Shown one piece after another: positions 1-11,290 of a DNA stretch of 64,000 nt. A program made the translations under genes and the position numbers. Under the pieces are notes generated by a model that saw only the letters and a program-made list of their open reading frames with translations, was not told the origin of the DNA and searched no databases. Positions within the stretch are counted from its first letter, which is position 1. Each line of letters starts with the position of its first letter. Origin of the DNA: Botryotinia globosa (taxonomy: Eukaryota > Ascomycota > Leotiomycetes > Helotiales > Sclerotiniaceae); assembly GCA_014898425.1 (NCBI GenBank), contig RCSZ01000009.1:124001-188000 (forward strand), given 5' to 3'.

Positions 1-380
1 CATTGTCAACATGGAGATGACTGTAAAGATGGAAGCGGAGATGAAGGCGGGACGATCGCCAAAATTCAACATGCCGATTGCGAGAGCGCCGAGGATGACG
101 GTGAAGTTGAGCCAGGAGAGAAAGGTGCGCTCGTTGGCGAAGAAGACTTTGGGTTCGACGCGCGTGGGGAGAGCGATGCGCTTTCCTGTGAGAGGGAGGA
201 GGTTAGTTTGAGGAGGTTGGGTAGGAGTGAAAAAGTGGTATTGGAGTTGGGGATAGAGAGACAAAAGTTGGAGCTTGGAGCTTGGAGCTCGAAGCGTATG
301 CCTTTTGCGGAACTTCTTTGGAGAGATGGGAATTGAGAGGACTAACCAGGCGCAGTTTGAAGGAGCGGTTGACTCGACAT
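1..380 (-). CDS. VTC1: VTC1, vacuolar transporter chaperone subunit (5' part, cut by left edge)
   Basis: Vtc1 is the small membrane subunit of the VTC complex, which makes polyphosphate and moves it into the vacuole; it also affects microautophagy and V-ATPase stability. Exon 1 is 380-347 and exon 2 runs from 185 off the left edge, with a GT-AG intron at 346-186. The first residues read [14 protein letters not shown], followed by [20 protein letters not shown] and SWLNFTV, nearly identical to the fungal Vtc1 N-terminus (DUF202 domain). The first transmembrane segment starts at about residue 35 and the second begins before the cut. The start was chosen because MSSxPLLQ aligns with the known start and the intron phase (1) rebuilds a glycine codon. 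The last third of the protein lies outside the window. It is divergent to the dynein light chain gene on the other strand. Confidence 0.95.
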
Positions 381-1019
381 CTTGAATAGAAAGAGATTTT
401 GCGTGCGGATTGTGTGTAAGACACCCGATTACTTGTTTCGACAGAAAACCGTAGGTACTACAAGATGTTGGAAGTAGATTCGCTTCACAAACTCTTCTTC
501 TTTGTGGCAGTAATTCGTACTTGATCTGGTAGACTCCGTGAGCGAAAACTCTTTCAATGATTCGGAAGTTGTGAAATTATGAAGAAAGCTGGAAGTTGCA
601 TTGGAAGATTATTGAGAAAGTTAACCTTCACATTTACTTTCTTCTGGGCTGAATTCATAAATGAGATGAGATGAGATGGGCCCCACTCTCTAACACGTTT
701 CTGTCGATGTAATATGATTGGTCAATGGTTGAAGCTCTCTAGGACTATCACGCTTGACCAATCAACGGTGATGCAACACGTTCACTGGAAACCGGATAGC
801 TAGCTCCACCACTCCTTGTTTGTGTTGTGTTGCCCTGGCGTGCTATCGTGCCTGGTAGGGAAACCTGGTAGGGAAACCAAAGCTTGAGCCTCGCAATCAT
901 AATAAAACAAAGGGAAAGAAAGACTCAACAACATTGACATTTGAGATTCTTAACGCAAGACCAACGGAATAATATCATACTATTATACTATTACATCATA
1001 TACAAAAGATACAGCAGAT
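381..1019. promoter_or_regulatory. Divergent intergenic region between VTC1 and the Tctex-type light chain
   Basis: About 640 bases must hold both promoters, because the two genes point away from each other. A 13-base unit, cctggtagggaaa, is directly duplicated at 851-876. No coding potential is seen. Confidence 0.6.
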
Positions 1020-1747
1020 ATGGCCTCTCCTGTAAGTTTTCATTCGAGATTGAATTGGGAGGAGAGGGGGTGAAAGAAGATTTAACTGATTGTATCATTT
1101 AGCCAATTTCATACACAAGATTGAGACAAATCGCAAGTGATGTGAGTTTATTAAATACCGTCCAACATACATTGTGTTGGTGATGTGTGTTTGCCCGATA
1201 GCATACTGAGAATGATAACATAGGCCTGTCAAAATGCACTTGGAAGTGCAGAGTTCTATGAGCACAGCAAGACCGAATCTTGGAATACTACCATCATTGT
1301 ATGTCTACAACTCTTCCTCCTACAAAGAGAACACAGCCGCCATAGAATAATGAGTACCTATCTAACCACTTTCTCCCACAGAACTCCATTCTCAAATCTC
1401 TCATCTCCGAATCTACACCCTCAACCGGCGGTTCCCCATCTTTCAAATACGCAGTCAATTCCACCATCATTCAGCATCTAGTACCTACCTCTTCACTCAA
1501 CAAATCCAAAGCATCGCCTCCAACAACCACAGAAGACACAACAGACGATGCGAAAGTAACAACAAGTGACGCACAAGGAGATGCAAAGAGCACAGATGGT
1601 AAGCCTCACGTAGGAAGGAGGGGAATGCACAGTGCGACGGGAGCTTATTGGAACGAGAAGACGGATGGCATGTGGAGTTTTAAGTATGAGGGTGGTGAGA
1701 ATAAGGGTCTGGATGTGGTTATCAGTGTCATTTGGATTGCGTTGTAG
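1020..1747 (+). CDS. Tctex-1-type cytoplasmic dynein light chain
   Basis: Light chain of the Tctex-1/DYNLT family, which dimerises on the dynein intermediate chain and helps attach cargo to the microtubule motor. Four exons, 1020-1031, 1103-1141, 1224-1298 and 1382-1747, give 163 residues with all introns GT-AG and in phase 0. The family core is visible: ACQNALGSAEFYEHSKTESW then NTTIINSILKSLI (helix alpha 2), SFKYAVNSTIIQ (beta strand), GAYWNEKTDGMWSFKYEG and VVISVIWIAL at the C-terminus. Between the beta strands lies a fungal insert of about 45 residues rich in Ser, Thr, Asp and Lys (around residues 75-120), absent from the roughly 113-residue animal proteins. The first exon codes only MASP, so gene finders that need a long first exon may miss it. 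Confidence 0.9.
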
Positions 1748-3569
1748 GGTCAGAGGCTATGGTATGGGGATGGAGATTAGAGGATAGAAGGAATTGATCA
1801 ATACGAATGATTCGTTTGGTGGATATAATGGTTAAGGGCAATATATCGAAAGTAGATGATGGAGGAATGGTTGCAGACTTTGTGTGGGGAAGAATGGGGG
1901 ATATACATTGAGAGCTTGGGGTATGGGGTATACGATTTGCACTCTTTGCGCCCCAGTCGCAATCAAGGTGATGGGAGTCGATCGACGGTTTGTTGTCAGT
2001 GGAAGAAATCCTGGCAGGAGACAAGTTCGATGGATATGATGTAAATTTGATGATCTTTGGCGGCTTATGCGACCCAATTGTACCATTTCATTCCTTTCAT
2101 TCTTTTCATTCTTTTCACTTCTTCCTTTTTAGCATTTGATCATGTTACCTAGGTATGTTGAGGTGGTAATGAATGCGAGTATTGAATCGGCTGGTAAATT
2201 GCCTGATGTACTCTTACTCACCATGATGTATGAACTGATTTTGTTGATTGGTCTACATTACATGACTGACAACACCTCAAGATAAGAAAGCAGCTCTTTT
2301 GGCACTCCTCCCAGCTATGGTGGTGTGATCTTTATCATCCTGTATCCAAAATAACTTTGGCTGGCATACTGAGAAAGCACCCGCACCTTCAATATGTACG
2401 ATGCTATCCCGAAAGGATGGTGTCATATCATTAGCTCGGAAGAGTGTCGGTGAGTCCTCTTTGCCTTAGATTATCGGAGGTGCATTGCCTTACATGATCT
2501 ACTTCTATCTACCCGGATAGTACGAGTATATAGAATTTTGTTGCCTCGTCGCCAGCAGATAACATACAAAAATAGACGCAATTTTGACATCATTGTTTCA
2601 AGGTTCTCTTTAACCCTTTACTCAACTACGAAGTATTCTACGACTACGAGTAATCAGAATCGAAACACCGAGATTACCTAATCATCGAGTCATGTACTTC
2701 CGAGTCACGGACTCACGGATCCCCTTCAAAGATCCCACGATTCCCCTTTCAAAGCCTCGGATCAATTACGCTATCGAGGTTTCAATCCGCTTTTAGTGAG
2801 ATCAATAGTGGGTCGGCTTGGGCGAAGAAAAGGTTGGAAGGCGAATGGGAGCTCCGATTTTTCACCGCAAGAAGGGTCCTTAGTGGTCAATCAGATGTTG
2901 GGTCCTGGTTAGATTCATAGTAGAAGGGTTCCGGGCTAATAAAATGGTGCGTGGGAGACTCCGGGGTGGGCGGATACTAAATAGTTAGGTCATATCTGGT
3001 TTTTGAAGGTGGTTCTTTCGATGACTTAAACTTCATTGTATACATACCATTAAACCATTGACGACGATAAGACGACTAGACGATTGAACGACGAAACGAA
3101 GAAACGGATTTCAAGCGAGGAATTTTATATGCGAAAGGAGGTTATACTTGTTGTATAGGCTGGATCACCCGACGAATCGTACCACGGACGACTGTATATT
3201 CAAGAAAGAGTTTACTTGGTGGAAATTACTTCGAGTTTAAAGTTTCAATATAAGGCAGGAATCACGAGAGTTGAGTATCACGAGATACATATATACGAAA
3301 GAGGAATCGATGATATTGTCGCCCCTGGAGTGATATTTGGTTGGAAGAGTGAGTCAATCTTTGGACAAACTGGATTCTTTTCTGACTCAAATACTAGACA
3401 TCGCTTTTTGAATCATCGATCCTCTTCAATCAAGTTACATATACATCTTGAAGAGATTGAAACCTCATCAAACAAATCTGTGTAACAAAAAACCACATAT
3501 CATTTCTAGATCAAACTATTCAAATTCACCACATCATATTACCCCATCTTTCCCACAAGAAAATTCACC
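1748..3569. other. Intergenic region upstream of the F-box gene
   Basis: No convincing coding region. It holds the 3' end of the dynein light chain transcript and the promoter and leader of the F-box gene. A run of short cgaaacga/gacgatt-like direct repeats lies near 3060-3110. Short open frames here are not supported by homology. Confidence 0.5.
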
Positions 3570-4502
3570 ATGTCTCCCCACACATCTCCAAGGGGAACCA
3601 CAAGCTCGGACCCTGAATCCTCTGAAACGGGTCTAGAATCTATGTTGAGAGATCTCATGACCTCTTCTCCATTTACTACGGCTACTTCTTCGTCTGTTCC
3701 CGGTCAAGGTTTAGATTCCCCGGCTTCCCAGACTGCAGATCTGGAGAGTCTTCCCAATACCGATACTGAGAATTCTTCTGGAGCATCTTCGGATTTTGAG
3801 GATGGAGATATGGATGGAGATGTAGAGGAAGAAAGTGACTGGAAATTTGAAGTCACTCCCGAGATGACTCGCCGATTATCCATCGTTCCCAGTCCAGAAA
3901 TCACAAGAAGATTAAGTCTCGTACCCATGTCTATGCCTTCACATCTTCTCCAAGCATCTCAATCTCTCTCTCAAGCTCTGGAAATGCAGGAACAAGACGA
4001 AGAAGCCGTCGACGAAGAAGACGAGACAATCACTCTTCCCACTCTCCCAAACGAACTCAAGTTGGAAATCTTTTCCCATCTAGACCCCATCGATGCCACA
4101 TGTCTCGCTCTCACTTCCCGCCATACATATCTCATTTACCGCGCTATTCACGGGACCGCGCTTCCTCTCAATACCCGCCGCGTCGGACCCAATAACCTCG
4201 AATACGCATTCACAAAATCCACCGAGAATATGTGTATGCACTGCGGCAAAGGTCGCTGCGAACTCTGGATGCACATTCGAGAGTTCATGGAGACGGGCCC
4301 CTTGCAGAGAGAATATTGTGGGATGAAGGGAAATTTTGGGGGTAAGGGCAGAGAGGGCGTAGATGGTTGTTGGAGGGGTAAACCAAGCAAACCGCGTAGA
4401 TGCGGAAAACATCCTGAGCGCACGACGACGGTAAGGGTGGAGGATGGGGGTGAGAATTTGGAGAGGATTATTAGGGAAGCGAGGGCTGCGGTGGGGGTTT
4501 AG
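3570..4502 (+). CDS. F-box protein with acidic/Ser-rich N-terminus
   Basis: Single-exon gene of 310 residues. An F-box is visible at about residues 152-190: LPTLPNELKLEIFSHLDPID followed by ATCLALTSRHTYLI. F-box proteins link substrates to SCF ubiquitin ligases through Skp1. The first 150 residues are Ser/Thr/Glu/Asp-rich and probably disordered, and a similar phrase repeats (MTRRLSIVP then ITRRLSLVP). The C-terminal part carries several Cys and His residues (MHCGKGRC, EYCGMKG, GCWRGK, RRCGKHPE) that could bind zinc. The ATG at 3570 sits in a good context (tcaccATGt). The substrate is unknown, and many such short F-box proteins are lineage-specific in Leotiomycetes and Dothideomycetes. Confidence 0.8.
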   Translation: MSPHTSPRGTTSSDPESSETGLESMLRDLMTSSPFTTATSSSVPGQGLDSPASQTADLESLPNTDTENSSGASSDFEDGDMDGDVEEESDWKFEVTPEMTRRLSIVPSPEITRRLSLVPMSMPSHLLQASQSLSQALEMQEQDEEAVDEEDETITLPTLPNELKLEIFSHLDPIDATCLALTSRHTYLIYRAIHGTALPLNTRRVGPNNLEYAFTKSTENMCMHCGKGRCELWMHIREFMETGPLQREYCGMKGNFGGKGREGVDGCWRGKPSKPRRCGKHPERTTTVRVEDGGENLERIIREARAAVGV

Positions 4503-6839
4503 TTACAGTCAGTCACTTGTGATGCGTCTTCGCTGCGCATGAGATTGCGAGTTTGGGTCGGTCTGTCGGGGAAAACAGCGACATTCCGTGCAGAACAGAG
4601 AGCATTCGCGAGAGAGAACCAGGAAATTGTGAAATAGAGCGCAGAAGGAAGTGTCTATATTTGAGCGTTTGGAGATAGCCATAGATGAGTACATATCCTG
4701 GATCGATATTTAGATTTACACGCGATACCCGACACATTGACGATTATTGCATGCTTTGTTTGCTTTGGTTGCGTTGTTTGTATAGGTAGATATGGGATAT
4801 GGGTAGACAGAATTGCGGATGGGCGGCTGGCGGACTCGTTTTTCTGTTTTTTTGCTTCTTTTGCGGCTGCATTGGTTAGTTGGCTGGTTGATTGGTTGCT
4901 TGGTTGCTTACTTATGAGCGGATATGATGGATGGATGGATGGATGGATGGATGGCTAGATGGATATTGCGTAAATAAACTGCTATGCTAGATCCTAGATC
5001 GTAGATACCATGTATGTATGCGTGACTTTTACTCGAGAGTTTTTTGAGTGGTTGGGGATTGGTGGTGTGTGTGTGTGTCTATTGTCTGGATGTATTGAAG
5101 TGAGACTTTTTGGGTTGGTGGCGGTTTGGATTGGGTTTCAGGGTGGTGGGGGTGGAGGGTTGGATGGATGGATGGATGAATGGAGTTTTATGTGTGAAGT
5201 TATGTGTGAAGTTATATGATGTGATACAATGCGACGTGGATCTGGGAAATCATCCCTACATAAGCGAAGGAGAGAAGGAGAAGGAGAAGGAGGAGTGTGG
5301 AAGGATCTTTTCAAGTATTTCTAGTACGGATAGTAGCTAGCTAGCTTGTGACATTATATATAAGGAAGAAAGTAAGTTGAGATGAAGATGGAAATGAAAT
5401 GAAATGAAATGGTGATTATAGGTATAGATTGATAGATTGATACATCAATTCTTATTTTTAAAATAAATGTGTATTATAATTATAATATAGTATTACTGAA
5501 TAGTATATCATTGTTACATAGGCAGCTAGGTGGTTATCTAGCTAGCTGAGTGGGTATGTAGGTAGTGAGTTTAGAATGTGGGTAGATAGCACCTTATAGC
5601 ATATTAGTTTGTTTCGATAGATACCTACTCAATGGGATTTCCTTTGAAGATTTGGATGGAAAACTTGGATGAAAGTTTTAATGGTAATTTGGGGACACTA
5701 GGAAGGAAGGAAGAGAAGAGAAGGAAATATGTTTTTAGTCGAGTTAGTTGATCACTGGGAAGTTGGTGTTAAGTGTGTGTGTATATGAGGTGGGTACATG
5801 TAGACACTTTTAGCCACATAGAGATAGATGGATAGGTGGATAAATACATAGATAAATAAATAGTATTCAAGGGTTCTGTACTCATAAATATAGTCACGCA
5901 TCAGTGTAAATAGATTATCGATATGTTAATTTCTCTTTTTTACATGCGTAGGGGTTCGGTTTGAGTGATTGGTTCGGTTCGGTTTCAGGTATAGATGTTG
6001 ATATGTAGGGACCTGGGTACTTGATGGTAGGTAACTGTTAGAGTTCATAGGGGCATCATTACCCAGGCTGTGTATTTGAATGAGATCATGATATTCTTGA
6101 CAGTGAGCAGTTGATAAAGTTTAGTTCTTCTTGATACATTTAGTTGTTCTCTGCCTTGGGGTTAAAGGGTTAATTATAATACATGAGTGTAGAGGGTTAG
6201 TATGAATACATTTCTGTTGTTTACTATTTGGAAAATCTACAACTTTGATTTGCAAAAGGTCTGAGATAGTTAGATGAAACTTTAGGTGGTTTAGGGGCGG
6301 GGATAAGTTGATGAGGAGCTCGAGGAAGCTGGTAGGGGTCAGTGGGGGAGAGGGATGTAGATACTGGATATTAGAGAACAGAAACCCTAAGAGGGAAAGG
6401 GAGCGATATCCGAAAAAGAGGAGAGGAGAGAAGAGGAAGGCTGCACTCTAATCTCAATGAAGAGTGTTCTCGTCGTGTCATTCTGGAAGAATGAATTAAG
6501 CGAGTGTGAATTGAGAAATTTGAAGAAACACAAATCCTCCGTCGATCACTGGAATGATGACTTGAAAAAGAGAAATATGTGTTTCTCGGTTAGTGAAGTT
6601 GTAGAAACACCAGTGGAGAAAGAGGACTCATGTCTGGAGTAATATGATAATACTCTGCAGAATGAGAATGACATACATGGGAACCAAACAGAAATTAGAT
6701 TACTTCAATGTTGATGCGCACGCCTTATATAAATTGAAATTCCACCATGCTCGCTCCAAAAAAAGATCATGCCGTGCCAAAATATATCTCAAACTTGTAG
6801 AACCATATTCTCGAATCCAGAGTTTAGCCTACAACAAGC
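4503..6839. other. Gene-free stretch with simple repeats
   Basis: About 2.3 kb between the F-box gene and the HET relic. It contains short microsatellites (ggat at about 4925-4955 and 5160-5180, ggagaa near 5270-5300, gaaat near 5393-5412), runs of gtag/gata and many stop codons in all frames. Open frames at 6457-6642 and 6644-6901 have no recognisable content. Confidence 0.5.
4925..4955. repeat. (GGAT)n microsatellite
   Basis: About seven tandem copies of ggat/atgg. A second, shorter and imperfect run lies at 5160-5180. Confidence 0.85.
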
Positions 6840-8084
6840 CTAGACAAGAACGAGATCTTGCAGCTCGGATTCGTCTTCCGGCCACCTTTGACCTTCCATA
6901 ACCCCATGAATGTACGAACAAGGACCAACAAATGAGTAATTCCGACCACTGGGTCGCAAGACGACTGGTACGTCTAGCCCTTTCAGTAGGAAAACTTCGT
7001 CTCCTTCTCGTGCTGTGTGGGCAGCTAAACCGTAGCAACTGTCAAGAAGAAAGACAGAGTTATTCTGTAGATTGGTGAGTCTTAATGCGAGACTTGTCAT
7101 TTCAATCTGGATATGTACGGGAAGAGCAGCCATGAGTAATTCTCTAAAGTGATCGGAAACTTGATTCAAGTCGGAACGCCGATCGTCAATCAAGGGGGTG
7201 CTCAAGAAAGCAACCATCTCAGCAAAAGCCTTATCAAACTGTTCACCCCCACCTTCCATTTCCAGGAAAAGTTCATGGGCTTTTGAGCCTGTGTTGGATC
7301 TAAAATCTGACAATTTGGATAAAGCATTCAGTCATATAGCAGCTCGAATACATTTTCGTGTACCTCCGTAGACCCCAAATGCTTCTGACTCTCGGCGAAT
7401 ATTGCAAGATTAAATGCTTCCTGAGACTCCTGGCGTGTAGAGTAGAAATACGAAGCGTCGACAGCACAACACCATGCTCTAAAGACCCTAAAAATATCAG
7501 GGATTGATTGGTGTAGAGGTAGATCATCATGAATATCGCAGACGAGCACATGCGAAATAGAGCCCAGACTCAGACCTCGTAGGTGAAGTTCTCCAATTAT
7601 TTTTCTGGGAGAATCATCTAGCGAAGAGCCGTTTGAGGCACCATTCCGCTTATAAGATTTCCCTCGAGAATTGTCAACCTCACTTTTATGGATGGTTAAT
7701 CTATATTCAAGCGCTGACTGTCGATTCCTCGCATAGCATCTCGAAAGGTTGATCATAATCGATTTGCGGGAGATCCATATCCCGAAATTCAAGTAACGGA
7801 TACATGGAAAATATTTTGTCATGGGGGACTGTTGCATCATGCTCTAATGCCGATGATAGGAGAATCATTTCTGTATTGATTAATTCTCGCGAATAATCTC
7901 GTGGTTCTGTCCATGGGAGCGGAGTTGAATCGAATGATATTTTTCGTAACAATTGGACACACCTTGTCACGAGAGATACCGTGGCACCGTTTGGGTTTAC
8001 GAGCACTCTTAATAATTCCCGAATATAAATGGCCGGGAAATAACCACTATTGACGCCAGTTGTTATAAGTATTCGAGGTTCCAT
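6840..8084 (-). pseudogene. Relic of a HET-type (heterokaryon incompatibility) gene, 5'-truncated
   Basis: Three minus-strand open segments (8084-7707, 7840-7328 and 7313-6840) together resemble the middle and C-terminal part of fungal HET-domain proteins. Signs are HDKIFSMYPLLEF followed by DYDQP (compare the common RDKIYALLGL..DY), then a region near DDLPLHQSIPDIFRVFRAW. The last segment has the typical end GDEVFLLKGLDVPVVLRPSG and YSFVGPCSYIHGVMEGQ. The N-terminal HET domain itself is missing: the frame starts abruptly at 8084, at the edge of an AT-rich island. The first two segments are in different frames, and a one-base shift near 7707-7712 would join them. The step from the second to the third segment could be a short intron (gtacac..cag), but no tried splice keeps the frame. 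I infer a decayed gene; an undetected intron pattern remains possible. Confidence 0.55.
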
Positions 8085-8529
8085 TTCATATTCCTATATA
8101 AATCTTCTATATATATATTATAATATTAATAATATATTTGTTATTAATAAAAAGAGTATATCATTAATGATAAATAGAATCGGCACATTTTGTAATCTAT
8201 TTAGCATTAACTTTAATAAAAAAAAAGAAAATAAGGGCTCTGGAAGGCTTTTTCTAAATTGCATAGTTCAAATAATGATTCATCGAAGTAGACATGAAAC
8301 TAGAAACCAATCAGAAACAAAAACTCGCAGTAGTTAATTCAAATAGTAAGCTATTCTTCCCAATATACCAATCCAACCTTACATGTAACCCAAGAAACCC
8401 TTTCCAAAGCCAGTCTTCCTCTATTCCAAACCCGTAGCATAATACCCCACTCCAGATCCCGTGTCCCAGTACCAAGAACTTTGACATCCAACTCTTGAGC
8501 CCCGTCATAATTTATCTCCTCCACCAAAG
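8085..8529. other. AT-rich island and spacer between HET relic and glucanase
   Basis: Positions 8090-8230 are almost pure A/T (tatata, ttattaataa runs) and abut the truncated end of the HET relic. The rest is the 3' flank of the glucanase gene. No genes seen. Confidence 0.6.
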
Positions 8530-11165
8530 CTATCTTCTACCACTCGTAACCGTACTATTAGAAACCACTGTCGCATTCCCAAACCCCCCATTCACAACCG
8601 CCGTCGCATTCTTAAACAACCCATTACTCGCCGTGACATACTCACAGGCCCCACCCGGACAATACCCCCTACTACAAGCGAAATTACACAGACCATCATA
8701 CAACTCATCATCCAAGCCCGGGGCTGCAGTCCCAGCTCGGTCAATAACAGGTAGGGGTGGATTGAGCACACCTCGAGTTGTGCATGTGCAGCTGTGGATT
8801 GGACAGTATCCGTAGGGACATGCATATCCGCATAAGCCGCCTAAGTTATCGGCGCCGGTTCCGCCAACGCAAGCGGGAGGGATAAAGGGAGAGACGGTTT
8901 CGGGAACTACACCGTAGTTTGTGGTGCCGCACGCGCCGGGTCTGGAGGGTTTATTAGTGGTTTCATCAAACGCTGGGTTGTCAGGAGGCTTGAGGGGGAA
9001 TGGGATGCAATGACAGAGTTGTATGCCAGTATCATGTGAAGAGATGATAAAGAAGCACTACACTTACGGACAATACCCAAAGAAGCAATTGAAGGAGCAA
9101 AGTCCTTGATATTCAGAAGTTAACCCCTGAGCAGGATATCCAATCGTAGCATATCCTGGTGTATTCGCCGCAGTTGGACGAGTCGGTTGCGGTCCATAAT
9201 TTGTGCATGTGCATGCAGTATACTATCATCTCAATCAGCACCGTTCCAAACCTTTCTCGCCAAAGCTTTGAGAGACTCCTCGTGATACATACCGGACAAT
9301 ATCCCAATCCGCAAGCAAAAGAACAAAGGCCTGCAAAATTATTCAATCCAAATCCTGAAATACAGACTTGTTCTGATATGTTAAGTGCAGGGGTGGCGGT
9401 TACAGCACTACCGGTTTGGAAGCCCGTGTATGCGTTGTAATTTGTGTAGCCATTCCAGGTGGAACAGTCGCTCGCGATGGGATTTCCTTGGAAGATTATC
9501 GAGCCGCTAGATGGAGTGTGCACTGTGACAATTACATTTCCAGTGTGAGAACCGTAGGCTACACTTCCGTGGTATATTCCGACGGCGTCGGAGGGAGTGT
9601 CTGTCCAAGTGGCACCTATTGAGAGAATGGGTCCGAATTAGTCTTTTGTGCTTATTAATGCAGGGTGTGTTATTCTTCAAAGGTCATCAAAACTTACCGA
9701 GATCAACACCGCCAACTGTAACAGTTACAGTTCCAGCCTCAGCAAGCACCGCAGAGTAGAATATCTTATCTTGGACAACATCTGTTGGGTAAAATTCAAT
9801 CTGAAGCTGATTGGCAGTATTCCCTGTCGTGCCGCCATCACTACATGCGCGGTTGTCTTTTGAAGTAAGTCGATACCAAGCTGTGACGACTTCTTGCTTA
9901 ACGGTAGCAATACCGTTTTTGTATGTATCAATCACAAAGGGCAGAGTTTGTCTCCATGCGTCATGAGTCATACCATCGGCGTAATTGTAAGGACCATGGC
10001 CATGTATCGAGTCAAAGACAGAAGCATATTCTTCTTCGTGAAGAGGTCCTGACATTGTGAGTTAGTGGATTGGAACTTTTGGGGATCGTGAATAGAACGT
10101 ACCAATGTAATGAGACTCTCCATAATCATTCCACGTGATAATTTGTACCCACTCTGGTTGAGGGTCAATAGACAAAATTTCTTGCCAACGGCTATTTGAA
10201 ATTCATATTAGCTATTGAACAGGGCTGGTGGTGTAGCGAGAAATCTTACTCGAACCATAAATCATCCCCGCGCCACAGCCAATTCTTGTCGTAATTTGGC
10301 AAGTTTGTGTAGAACCACTAGAGAACACCGAGGTTAGTAATGAAAAATCTCGTTATTGATGGTGACTATAATCGGAATACTGACAGGTGAAACAGGCATC
10401 ATGTATGGTATAGGGACACCTGTTTGGTTCAAGGACACAAAGTAAGAAGCATCTGTATATGCATTCATATCCTCGTTACCCCAAGGCCATCTAATCAAAG
10501 TCAGTAATAAGTTGAATATTGCCAAAAGTGTGGACATACGCATTCCAACTGAACAATCCATCTGCAGTTCCACGGGCAACTGCTGCTTGTGCCCCCAATG
10601 AAGACCAGTTTGGCACTAGAAAGCAGCCAGTTTGTGCTTTGATTGTAGTCCAATCGGCAGTATTATCAACCCCTTCGAAAGTTGATACGAATGGCTTTCC
10701 GAGATATTTGTAATAAGCAGAGCTTGATTTATAAGTATTAAGAAGGCTAATGACGTTGGCTTCTGGCCAAGGGGTAGTGCCACCTAGTGAAGTAATTATT
10801 TAGTACACTCATGAACATAGAAAGATGGGTCAGAGAAACCAAACCTGTATAATCGAATGAGATAAACAACTTGAATCCCGTAGTTTGTGCAGCAAGGAAA
10901 GCATTTGCCAAAGAATTGGGAATCGAGCTATCTCCGTATCCCACGTTGAGCGCAAAAGCATCAATATGAGCTGCTTGGGCAAGCTGGATATCTGCTACCC
11001 AGTTTGTTGTGGTCCATGACGCAACATTCCCAACCTAGGGAGCACATTAGTTGCGGGTTAGATTTCAGAAGGGCCAGTTGCACAAACCAAAAAGTGGGCG
11101 AAGACATCTTTGGCATGCACATGACATGATGCCAGTAAAATTGTGAAGATTGCACGAAGCAACAT
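8530..11165 (-). CDS. Secreted GH71 alpha-1,3-glucanase (mutanase) with C-terminal Cys-rich modules
   Basis: Endo-alpha-1,3-glucanases of GH71 hydrolyse alpha-1,3-glucan in fungal cell walls, for remodelling or for attack on other fungi. Ten exons splice to 671 residues: 11165-11088, 11034-10845, 10783-10540, 10490-10385, 10317-10250, 10191-10103, 10048-9698, 9615-9293, 9222-9068 and 8941-8530, all introns GT-AG. A signal peptide (MLLRAIFTILLASCHVHA) precedes the catalytic domain: KDVFAHFLVGN, DAFALNVG, FKLFISFDYTG, AWPWG and the hallmark IITWNDYGESHYIGPL. After a beta-rich linker come four Cys-rich repeats of the form GLCxFxCxxGYCP (GLCSFACGLGYCP, GLCSFNCFFGYCP, GLCGYACPYGYCP, GLCNFACSRGYCP), like the tail modules of other fungal mutanases. 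The protein ends in an Asn/Ser/Thr-rich tail. A TATA-like element (TATATAAAG) lies about 115 bases upstream of the start. Confidence 0.93.
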
Positions 11166-11280
11166 AATGTGGTAAGATTTGAAAGGCAGTGATTGGGTCA
11201 ATAAAGAAGAAGATTCGCGATTTGAAGCTTCTCAAAGTGTAGTTGAAGAGTGACGAGAAACATTGAGACTGAAAACCGGC

Positions 11281-11290
11281 CTTTATATAC
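11281..11290 (-). promoter_or_regulatory. TATA-like element of the glucanase gene
   Basis: On the minus strand this reads gtatataaag, about 115 bases upstream of the GH71 start codon, a usual distance for a fungal TATA box in a regulated secreted-enzyme gene. Confidence 0.5.

Noticed and set aside
6457..6901. Two short plus-strand frames near the HET relic
   Set aside because: Short, unrelated in composition to real genes here, and no motif.
8085..8260. Terminal repeat of a transposon at the AT island
   Set aside because: No inverted or direct terminal repeats or target-site duplication could be seen around it.
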